Assembly: GCA_964624795.1 (NCBI GenBank)
Contig: CAZUZS010000102.1
Coordinates: forward strand, 1-12,559
Length of the DNA: 12,559 bases
Origin: CAZUZS01 sp964624795
Lineage (GTDB): Bacteria; Calditrichota; Calditrichia; RBG-13-44-9
Reading direction: 5' to 3'
Made by a program: the position numbers and the translations under genes. This document shows, in pieces, positions 6,976 through 12,559 of this stretch; the first letter of the stretch is position 1, and every line of letters starts with the position of its first letter. The notes beneath the pieces were generated by a model, which searched no databases, was not told the origin of the DNA, and saw only the letters and a list, made by a program, of their open reading frames with translations.

Positions 6976-8631
6976 TCACTTCATTAGAATCATCTTCTTC
7001 GTTTCAACAAATTTACCGGCCTTCAGGCGGTAGAGGTAAATGCCGCTGGGCAGTTTTTGTCCGTACCGGTCTGTGCCATCCCAAACAATGCTGCGGATAG
7101 CCGCTTTCTGCCGGCTGTTGACAAGCACCCGCACGACCCGCCCCAGAAGATCATAGACAACCAGCTTCACATCGGCGTCTTCCAGCAAATCATAAGCGAT
7201 GGTGGTCTGTGGATTAAACGGATTGGGGTAATTCTGGTACAGCCGGTAGCTGGAAATAAAGTCGGTGATGTCGCATTTTACCGACAGATTCAGGGCCTCG
7301 GAGTAAAAACCGTTATTTGCGTTATAATTTTTCAGTACGATTTTGTAGTTCAATGGCAATGGCCGGTTGTCCAGAATCCAGATGCTGTCCGCTCCCAGGC
7401 ACTGGTAGAGGGTATCGCCGGAAGGCTTATCGATGGCTGATATGAAGCCTTGTATTCCTGCCGGGCGGGCCTTCTGGCAGATCGTCACCTCCGCTTTGGG
7501 ATCGCCGTTTAGATTAAGGCCATCGTAATTGACGCTGATCTCCACATCCTCTTCCTTGGGCTGTGCCGGCGGTTTGGGCGGGTTGGAGCCCGCATACCAC
7601 CAGGTGGCGCCCTGGGTCGTCGCGAGCCACACATATCCGTCCGCGCCCTGGCTGATAGACATTACGCGCCCGCCATACGGTATGGTTGAATGTTCATGAT
7701 CATAGCAATATTTCACGCTCATATCAGGCCAGTTCAGCACCGCGAACATATCATAACCGCCAATTGCCAAATAGCGGACATTATTGATTTTGATGAATGT
7801 GGTGGCGTCCGCACCATTAAAATTCCCCGGTGGTAGTGGTTGCCCCTCAATTAATGAATCAAGCATCTGATCGGTGCTGATCTTATACCGATACAAAGCA
7901 TTATTGCAGAATATCGGATCATCAGTATCGTAACCGCCAACCACTAATGTATCGCCGCTAATCAGAAGGGATGTTAAATGCCTGCCTTCAAATTGCGGCA
8001 CGCGGGAAAATGTGTTGCCATTGGCCCGGTTCCATTTGATTAGGCCGTGTTGGGTGGAGCAATACACCACATCTTGTCCCTGTCCGGTATAGCGGGCCAT
8101 ACGCAGGATGGAGATAGGGAAAAGACCCGGGCCATAAAAGCTGGGCGGATTTTCCACTGCCGGCGGCGGTATGACACCGCCGGTATTGTCGTAGTTATAG
8201 TGTGTCAAAGTATCCTGCGACCAGATGCCGTCGCCCAGGGCCATATAGATTTGCTGGTCAATGAACAACAGATCGGTAGTGGCCCAAAACCAAGTCGGCA
8301 TTCCATTCAGTACAAAGACGGGCAGTAAAGTATCACCCTCAATATGCATTAGTTTGTCAGAACCTGCTGCACCACTGTAATTGTTTTTCATTACAAATGA
8401 GGGAGTACTTTCATGACCGATAATATTGCATGTCCCGTCAAATTTTAATTTATATGTATTCCAGGATCCGCCACCGTATGCTATTCCATTACCGCTAGCC
8501 TGTATAGACCAAAAGCAATAGTTAATTTCGCCTTGTCCGTCCGGATCAGGCCTATAAATGGGACCCCATTTCGCAATGGTATTGCCGGCCCAAAGGCTCA
8601 AAATCAGAAACAGTGCAAAAACGGTTCTCAT
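6976..8631 (-). CDS. Secreted propeller-like protein with C-terminal sorting domain
   Basis: The protein is 551 aa from ATG 8631. That start is preferred over an in-frame TTG at 8646 because GGAGGG (8635-8640) precedes it and a clean signal peptide follows (1-20, cleavage near TIA-K). Residues about 21-345 contain repeated short beta-rich segments such as YCSTQHGLIKW (190-200), LVVGGYD (229-235), YLAIGGYD (287-294) and DGYVWLATTQGATWW (331-345), which look like blades of a beta-propeller, probably the two-component-regulator or kelch-like type. A Pro-rich linker (350-358) leads to an intermediate domain. The C-terminus (about 461-551) has YQNYPNPFNPQT, VYDLLGRVV and WDGTDRYGQKLPSGIY, typical of the FlgD-like/type IX secretion C-terminal sorting domain. 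It is likely exported and surface-attached or released. The binding partner is unknown and no catalytic site is visible. It converges on smc and stands alone on its strand. Confidence 0.88.
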   Translation of the reverse strand: MRTVFALFLILSLWAGNTIAKWGPIYRPDPDGQGEINYCFWSIQASGNGIAYGGGSWNTYKLKFDGTCNIIGHESTPSFVMKNNYSGAAGSDKLMHIEGDTLLPVFVLNGMPTWFWATTDLLFIDQQIYMALGDGIWSQDTLTHYNYDNTGGVIPPPAVENPPSFYGPGLFPISILRMARYTGQGQDVVYCSTQHGLIKWNRANGNTFSRVPQFEGRHLTSLLISGDTLVVGGYDTDDPIFCNNALYRYKISTDQMLDSLIEGQPLPPGNFNGADATTFIKINNVRYLAIGGYDMFAVLNWPDMSVKYCYDHEHSTIPYGGRVMSISQGADGYVWLATTQGATWWYAGSNPPKPPAQPKEEDVEISVNYDGLNLNGDPKAEVTICQKARPAGIQGFISAIDKPSGDTLYQCLGADSIWILDNRPLPLNYKIVLKNYNANNGFYSEALNLSVKCDITDFISSYRLYQNYPNPFNPQTTIAYDLLEDADVKLVVYDLLGRVVRVLVNSRQKAAIRSIVWDGTDRYGQKLPSGIYLYRLKAGKFVETKKMILMK

Positions 8632-8634
8632 AAA

Positions 8635-8640
8635 CCCTCC
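8635..8640 (-). promoter_or_regulatory. Ribosome binding site of the propeller gene
   Basis: Read on the minus strand, GGAGGG lies 3 nt before ATG 8631. It rules out the upstream TTG at 8646, which lies above the ribosome binding site. The close spacing resembles that of the GH2-like gene. Confidence 0.65.
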
Positions 8641-8755
8641 GCACAATTCAATTTTCTCTGAATTTTAAGAATCGTCAGAGCTTTTAAAGAGATCTATGGA
8701 AATGCCCGGAATCCCTTTTCGAACAATTCAATCCGCAGAAGAAAAATTACCTTAA

Positions 8756-8783
8756 ATATTATGAAATTCCGGCAACAAATCAA
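8756..8783 (-). promoter_or_regulatory. Weak promoter candidate for the propeller gene
   Basis: On the minus strand, TTGATT (8783-8778) and TAATAT (8761-8756) are separated by 16 nt. Each box matches consensus at 4 of 6 positions. The predicted leader would be about 120 nt. It includes CTCTGA/TCAGAG inverted arms (8656-8661 and 8675-8680) that could form a small hairpin in the message. Support is positional only. Confidence 0.22.
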
Positions 8784-8795
8784 AAATATTTTTGA
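8780..8795. repeat. Perfect 16-bp AT-rich palindrome
   Basis: TCAAAAATATTTTTGA is its own reverse complement and overlaps the -35 part of the candidate promoter for the propeller gene. It could be an operator for a dimeric regulator. AT-rich palindromes also occur by chance, so the role is a guess. Confidence 0.35.
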
Positions 8796-8886
8796 AATAC
8801 GTGACGCAGTTAAGTTCTAAATTCATGTCACTTCTCTGTGTTTGATGTCAACCATCCTGTTTTTATGCTTTCTCCTCTTTAAACTC

Positions 8887-8914
8887 TATGCTCCTTGCCC
8901 CATGCGCCATGCTC
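8887..8914. repeat. Tandem heptanucleotide repeat, four units
   Basis: Four contiguous 7-bp units (TATGCTC, CTTGCCC, CATGCGC, CATGCTC) share an NATGCNC-like pattern. The last unit overlaps the TGA stop of the acyltransferase gene (8913-8915). Heptamer arrays of this kind resemble the short tandemly repeated repetitive sequences described between genes in cyanobacteria and seen in other bacteria. The units are imperfect, so decay or a chance origin is possible. Confidence 0.5.
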
Positions 8915-10079
8915 ACTCCGGGTGCACCACCAAAACCTCCACCCCGCCATGCGCCGGGAGCAGCGCTGCGCTGCCGGTAACTTCGGCATAAACCAGGTAT
9001 CCTGCCGGCGGGCCCAAACCAAAATCGACATCTGCAATTGGCATGCGGGTCAGGTTGGTAACGATCATTCCGCGGTGGGGATGGCGGAGGTGGACCTCCT
9101 CCATGGCGGCCAAACCATGCTTCCGCCGTAGTGAATCGAATGTGCCCAGAGATTGGTAAATGAAATTATCTTTGATTTTTCCCACTGAATTCCGGACCAA
9201 AACAGCCAGATCGCTGACCGTGGCTTCTGCGAGTTTCCCAAAATCCGAAGAAGCGGTTGCAAAGCAGAGCGCGCATCCAAAATAATTTTTGGGGAAACCG
9301 CTCAGCACCCGCCGGAAATCGAAGGGAAGGGTCATGTAGCTCTTGCCGTTCTCGCTGTCACGGTTCCACAGGGGAATGTATTTTTTCCACAGCAGGGCGG
9401 CGATGATGTCATTTTCGGTAAGGGATATTTTGTGCGTCCGGCGCGCTTCTTCCAGATGCGATTTGATCGTTTGATTCGAAATAAAAAAGCGTTCGTCTTT
9501 TACGCCACCGGCCTTCAATTCCGGACGCCGTTCGCCGTAAAATAGGCCGCCGGAATCAAGAACTTCCCCGGCACCGATTGAATCCTGTCGGGACGCAAGC
9601 TTTTCCAATAGAATGCTTCGCTCCGGGAAAGGGGGCAGGAAGCGCTCGCCGCGACACAGTCTGGCCCAACTGGAAAGAAAATGAAAATAGCTATACCCAT
9701 CCACCAGGGCGTGTGAAATGCTGACTGCCAGAACCGAACCGTTTGGCGTCTGCGTCAATCGGATTCCGGTTAGCGGCTCACCAACCACACTCTTTACCGG
9801 CGAAATGAACTGGTTGATCTCGGTGCTCTTCTTGAACGCAGTGTCGGATTCCGTGACTTCAAAAATCAGCCCATCTTTTCCGATCTGGAATTGGAAGGTG
9901 TCGTCGGGAATTCTCTGCAGCCTGCTTCGCAACAGCGGAAAATGTTCCAGCGTCTCATTCAGACTCTTTTGTAATATGGCAGGATTGAGGCTCTGGGCGT
10001 AGTGGAAAGCGAATGTAATTGGCTGAGAGCCGGCTCCGGTAAAAATGTAATCAACCGGCGTGAGCGGCATGGTATTCAT
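8913..10079 (-). CDS. BAHD-family (PF02458-type) acyltransferase
   Basis: The protein is 388 aa. ATG 10079 is chosen over ATG 10094 because AAAGGA (10091-10086) sits 6 nt before it, and the upstream ATG has no ribosome binding site. BAHD enzymes transfer an acyl group from a CoA thioester to an alcohol or amine. The catalytic HxxxD is HALVD (His 123, Asp 127, then Gly 128). The structural DFGWG motif appears as DFGLG (352-356), and KNYFGCAL (264-271) matches the family's central KNYFGNA-like stretch. NPAILQKSLNETLEHFPLLRSRL (32-54 region) fits the N-terminal half shared with condensation-type domains. No signal peptide or membrane helix is seen, so it is cytoplasmic. It lies 33 nt downstream of the methyltransferase gene on the same strand, likely one transcript. 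The acceptor and donor are unknown. Wax-ester or polyketide-associated acyltransferases are alternatives, but the DFGxG motif favours BAHD. Confidence 0.87.
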   Translation of the reverse strand: MNTMPLTPVDYIFTGAGSQPITFAFHYAQSLNPAILQKSLNETLEHFPLLRSRLQRIPDDTFQFQIGKDGLIFEVTESDTAFKKSTEINQFISPVKSVVGEPLTGIRLTQTPNGSVLAVSISHALVDGYSYFHFLSSWARLCRGERFLPPFPERSILLEKLASRQDSIGAGEVLDSGGLFYGERRPELKAGGVKDERFFISNQTIKSHLEEARRTHKISLTENDIIAALLWKKYIPLWNRDSENGKSYMTLPFDFRRVLSGFPKNYFGCALCFATASSDFGKLAEATVSDLAVLVRNSVGKIKDNFIYQSLGTFDSLRRKHGLAAMEEVHLRHPHRGMIVTNLTRMPIADVDFGLGPPAGYLVYAEVTGSAALLPAHGGVEVLVVHPE

Positions 10080-10085
10080 GCGGAA

Positions 10086-10091
10086 TCCTTT
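10086..10091 (-). promoter_or_regulatory. Ribosome binding site deciding the acyltransferase start
   Basis: AAAGGA on the minus strand, 6 nt before ATG 10079. It partly overlaps one arm of a small inverted repeat (10083-10087 and 10097-10101), which could in principle mask it in the message. The alternative ATG at 10094 falls inside that loop. Confidence 0.6.
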
Positions 10092-10112
10092 CATGAGATT
10101 CGAAAACGGAAT

Positions 10113-10679
10113 TCAATATATTTTAGGGATCAACCGTTTGGTCTTCTGGCAGTATTGTTCGTAAGCATCCCCAAAATTTTCGTTCAGAATGGCTTCCTCG
10201 ACTTTAATCCTTTTCAGGAATGCCAGGGTAATTGGGATGGTAATGATTAAAAAACTCAGCCAGTTGGACAAGGCTATTCCCAATCCCGCAAAAGAGAGCA
10301 GGCTGCCCAGGTAAGACGGGTGTCGAATATGGGCATACAAGCCCCGGTCAACGATGCGGTGGTCCTCAACTATGGCAACATTGACGGTGAAATACTTTTT
10401 CAAGGAAAAGATAGCGGTCCACCTGATGATCAGGCCCAGGATGATCAACGCAATCCCCAAACCCTGGTCCAGCCGGTAAATGGATGCGATCAGACCAATA
10501 TTCGTCGATCCGGCGAATACGCCCAATATTACGGAACCGACTATGACCAGCCACAGCAGTTTCAGAGTGGATGCATCACGGTTCTGAGAGCCGGATTTTT
10601 CGGCTGATTTTTTGACCCGGGAGAGAATGATCTCGGAAATAATCCATACTGCCGAGATAACAAGAAATAGTGTGTTCAT
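10113..10679 (-). CDS. ICMT/PEMT-family membrane methyltransferase
   Basis: This 188-aa integral membrane protein belongs to the isoprenylcysteine carboxyl methyltransferase-like group, which uses S-adenosylmethionine to methylate lipid-like substrates. Membrane helices lie at about 4-20, 40-57, 73-92 and 124-155. The C-terminal signature is clear: GLYAHIRHPSYLG (113-125, the cofactor-site RHP motif), then RIKVEEAILNENFGDAYEQY (157-176) with the Glu-Glu pair at 161-162, ending RLIPKIY. Length fits the family. ATG 10679 is the only sensible start because the first helix begins at residue 4, though no clear ribosome binding site precedes it. It is first of a two-gene minus-strand unit with the acyltransferase. 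In bacteria these enzymes act on varied isoprenoid, phenol or phospholipid substrates, so the actual substrate is not predictable. Confidence 0.9.
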   Translation of the reverse strand: MNTLFLVISAVWIISEIILSRVKKSAEKSGSQNRDASTLKLLWLVIVGSVILGVFAGSTNIGLIASIYRLDQGLGIALIILGLIIRWTAIFSLKKYFTVNVAIVEDHRIVDRGLYAHIRHPSYLGSLLSFAGLGIALSNWLSFLIITIPITLAFLKRIKVEEAILNENFGDAYEQYCQKTKRLIPKIY

Positions 10680-10746
10680 GACTGATTTTTATTGAAAAAT
10701 GGTGGTTTTTCACAGCAAACGCAACAATTTAATAAAATGCGCTGAA

Positions 10747-10764
10747 GCTGATGACAGTCATAGC
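10747..10764. promoter_or_regulatory. Operator-like inverted repeat in the divergent region
   Basis: ATGACAGTCAT (10751-10761) is an inverted repeat with a single central base. It extends to GCT/AGC on the outside if one G (10750) is bulged. It lies between the divergent methyltransferase and Asp-box genes, 68 nt from the start of the former, where a regulator of either gene could bind. No regulator gene is present nearby. Confidence 0.3.
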
Positions 10765-10804
10765 GATCACCGCCCGAACGACTAAAAGGATGAAAAATCT
10801 GTTA

Positions 10805-10818
10805 TTTGATAAATCAAA
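10805..10818. promoter_or_regulatory. Second palindrome in the divergent region
   Basis: TTTGAT and ATCAAA form a perfect inverted repeat around a 2-nt AA centre. It is 114 nt upstream of the Asp-box gene start and is followed by a TTGACG hexamer (10826-10831) that could be a -35 box, although no good -10 box sits at the right distance. A binding site is possible but unproven. Confidence 0.3.
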
Positions 10819-10918
10819 AAACCTTTTGACGAAGGGCAAGCCAGGCTTTGTGCAAATGCTACTTCCAACCCCAAACAATGGGTTTGTTTCATCAAAATAA
10901 TTCTTTACATTTCAGAAA

Positions 10919-10924
10919 AAAGGA
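10919..10924 (+). promoter_or_regulatory. Ribosome binding site of the Asp-box propeller gene
   Basis: AAAGGA lies 7 nt before ATG 10932 and fixes that start. The open frame extends upstream to 10848, but the extra 28 residues precede the signal peptide and include no ribosome binding site. Confidence 0.65.
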
Positions 10925-10931
10925 CAAAAAC

Positions 10932-12515
10932 ATGAATAAAGACGTTTACCGTTTGGTTTTGATTATTGTTTTCCTGAGCATGACTTTTCAATTGGGACGG
11001 GCTCAATACCCTAACATCCAGGTGAACAACCCGCTAAACTACGATCCGGAAGAAGTGACCATTGCCATTAATCCGACTAATCCCCAGAATCTGGCAGCCG
11101 GTGCGAATCTCAAATATTATTACTACAGCACGGATGGCGGGCAGAGCTGGATCCAGGGGCAGCTGTCCTCATCTTTGGGCGTTTACGGCGATCCCTGTGT
11201 TAATTTTGATGCGGAGGGCAACCTCTATTTCGGCCACCTTTCCAATCCCGCGGCGGGGAGCTGGCTGGACCGCATCGTGGTTCAGAAATCGGAAAATGGC
11301 GGTGCAACCTGGAGCGGCGGATCGGGAATCGGATTGGATCCGCCCAAAGACCAGGACAAGGAATGGCTGGTGGCGGATATGACGCAATCCGCTTTCCGGA
11401 ACAATCTCTACATCTCCTGGACGGAGTTCGATCAATATGGCAGCTCTAATCCATTGGACAGCACACGCATTCTGTTTTCCCGCTCCACGGATTTTGGCGT
11501 CACATGGTCAACACCGGTGCGCGTCAGTGATCACGGCGGAGATGCACTGGACGGTGACAACACGGTGGAAGGCGCGGTGCCGGCGGTGGGGCCACAAGGA
11601 GAAGTTTACATCAGTTGGAGCGGCCCTTTGGGCATCATGTTCGACAAATCGCTGGATGGCGGTGTCACTTTTGGCCGCGATATTTTTGTTTCGGATCAGC
11701 CCGGCGGGTGGGACTTCGCTGTGTCGGGGATTTATCGCTGTAACGGGCTGCCTATCACGCTCTGCGATGTCAGCAGCTCGCCATTTGCGGGGACGATTTA
11801 CGTAGTATGGTCGGACCAGCGCAACGGTACTACCAACACGGATGTTTTTATGAAGAAATCCTCCGACGGCGGCCAGACCTGGAGCGATTTAAAAGTGATT
11901 AATGATGACAGCACCAGCCGCCACCAGTTTTTCCCATGGGCAACGGTCGATCCTGCTACTGGCAATCTTTATGTTGTATTTTACGATCGTCGAAATACTT
12001 CCGGAGATGCGACTGATGTCTTTGCCGCCCGCTCCACCGACGGCGGAGAGTCATTTCAGAATTTCCAGGTGAGCGTAAGTTCGTTCACGCCGGATTCACT
12101 TATCTTTTTTGGCGATTATATCAATATTGCGGCGTTAGATGGTATGGTCTATCCCATCTGGATGCGGATGGTTGGTGGCGATCTCAGCGTCTGGACGGCC
12201 ATTATAGATGACACACCGTTTGCCATTGCCGCTGCGGACAAACATATTCCCGGCGATTTCCAATTGTTGCAGAATTATCCCAACCCGTTTAATAACAGCA
12301 CGCGAATCGAATATTTCCTGCCTTCGGCACAGCCGGTAACAATCACAATTTATGACATCCTGGGAAACCAGGTGCAATCGATTATCAACCAGCCGCAGGT
12401 GGCAGGGTCACATTCCGTGGATGTAAACGCTGCACAATTAGCCAGCGGTGTTTACTACTATACATTGCGCGCCGGCGCGTATTCATTCACGCGGAAAATG
12501 GTCTTGCTAAAGTAA
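10932..12515 (+). CDS. Secreted six-Asp-box (BNR) propeller with C-terminal sorting domain
   Basis: The protein is 527 aa. Residues 1-24 form a signal peptide (cleavage near GRA-Q). Six Asp-box motifs (SxDGGxxW-like) occur at 66-73, 120-127, 185-192, 240-247, 310-317 and 368-375, spaced 54-70 residues, as in six-bladed sialidase-type propellers. The N-terminal sialidase FRIP/YRIP motif with the catalytic Arg is not visible; the N-terminus instead reads EVTIAINPTNPQNLAAGAN (41-59). Sialidase activity is therefore not supported. The C-terminus (about 443-527) has LLQNYPNPFNNST, IYDILGNQV and ASGVYYYTLRAG, ending KMVLLK, a type IX/Por-type sorting domain similar to that of the 6976-8631 gene. 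It is probably exported and surface-bound or released, with a binding or unknown enzymatic role. It is transcribed away from the methyltransferase gene and appears to be a single-gene unit. Confidence 0.9.
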   Translation: MNKDVYRLVLIIVFLSMTFQLGRAQYPNIQVNNPLNYDPEEVTIAINPTNPQNLAAGANLKYYYYSTDGGQSWIQGQLSSSLGVYGDPCVNFDAEGNLYFGHLSNPAAGSWLDRIVVQKSENGGATWSGGSGIGLDPPKDQDKEWLVADMTQSAFRNNLYISWTEFDQYGSSNPLDSTRILFSRSTDFGVTWSTPVRVSDHGGDALDGDNTVEGAVPAVGPQGEVYISWSGPLGIMFDKSLDGGVTFGRDIFVSDQPGGWDFAVSGIYRCNGLPITLCDVSSSPFAGTIYVVWSDQRNGTTNTDVFMKKSSDGGQTWSDLKVINDDSTSRHQFFPWATVDPATGNLYVVFYDRRNTSGDATDVFAARSTDGGESFQNFQVSVSSFTPDSLIFFGDYINIAALDGMVYPIWMRMVGGDLSVWTAIIDDTPFAIAAADKHIPGDFQLLQNYPNPFNNSTRIEYFLPSAQPVTITIYDILGNQVQSIINQPQVAGSHSVDVNAAQLASGVYYYTLRAGAYSFTRKMVLLK

Positions 12516-12535
12516 GAAGCGAAGCTCCTTATACG

Positions 12536-12558
12536 GGGATCGGGGAAGGGATTCCCCT
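12536..12558. repeat. GC-rich hairpin repeat, copy 2, running to the window edge
   Basis: This starts 21 nt after the stop of the Asp-box gene. It contains GGGGAA and TTCCCC arms around GGGA and aligns with 321-342 in the same orientation. It may also serve as a 3' hairpin for the Asp-box message, but a T-run cannot be assessed because the window ends at 12559. Confidence 0.45.
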
Positions 12559-12559
12559 T

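Noticed and set aside
6755..7100. Short open frames on both strands across the smc/propeller intergenic region
   Set aside because: They run through the terminator hairpins and the propeller gene's 3' end. Their Pro/Ser/Arg-rich translations come from GC-rich hairpin repeats.
8632..8646. TTG start extending the propeller gene by 5 residues
   Set aside because: The ribosome binding site lies between this TTG and ATG 8631, and the extra residues would lengthen the start of a good signal peptide.
10848..10931. N-terminal extension of the Asp-box gene
   Set aside because: It precedes the signal peptide and has no ribosome binding site, whereas ATG 10932 has one at the right spacing.
10932..12515. 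Naming the Asp-box protein a sialidase
   Set aside because: Asp-boxes are structural. The FRIP-type catalytic arginine motif is not visible.
1..12559. tRNA, rRNA, CRISPR array, insertion sequence or prophage
   Set aside because: No cloverleaf, regular spacer-repeat array, transposase, integrase or phage gene could be recognised by eye.

Overview
The window most resembles a bacterium of the Fibrobacteres-Chlorobi-Bacteroidetes (FCB) supergroup, possibly a Calditrichota/KSB1-type lineage. This is inferred from two secreted proteins ending in an 'NYPNPFN' C-terminal sorting/FlgD-like domain, a full-length bacterial SMC, and GC-rich hairpin repeats between genes. No rRNA, tRNA or taxonomic marker beyond SMC is present, so the placement is tentative.

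Layout. (1) 1-528 is largely non-coding: a possible 20-codon ORF, a GC-rich hairpin repeat, an inverted repeat and a weak promoter. (2) 529-6655 (+) holds two genes 22 nt apart. The first is a secreted/membrane protein with a glycoside hydrolase family 2 (GH2) architecture that lacks both catalytic glutamates and continues into a six-helix membrane domain. The second is smc, the chromosome-condensing ATPase. (3) 6656-6975 is a convergent intergenic region with two strong hairpins, the second a textbook intrinsic terminator. (4) 6976-8631 (-) is a secreted propeller-like protein with a C-terminal sorting domain. (5) 8913-10679 (-) is a two-gene unit: an isoprenylcysteine methyltransferase (ICMT)-family membrane methyltransferase followed by a BAHD-type acyltransferase. 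A heptanucleotide tandem repeat overlaps the acyltransferase stop codon. (6) 10680-10931 is a divergent regulatory region with two palindromes. (7) 10932-12515 (+) is a secreted six-Asp-box propeller with the same kind of C-terminal sorting domain. The window ends inside a second copy of the hairpin repeat seen near its start.

How the genes may work together. Only smc has a well-defined role (chromosome segregation). The GH2-like membrane protein is probably co-transcribed with it, but no functional link is visible. The two sorting-domain proteins are probably exported by the same route and displayed at the cell surface or released. The methyltransferase/acyltransferase pair may modify a lipid, isoprenoid or other small hydrophobic molecule; the substrate cannot be read from the sequence. 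No phage, plasmid, CRISPR or insertion-sequence feature is evident. The most unusual items are the catalytically dead GH2-membrane fusion beside smc, the bacterial BAHD acyltransferase, and the family of intergenic repeats.
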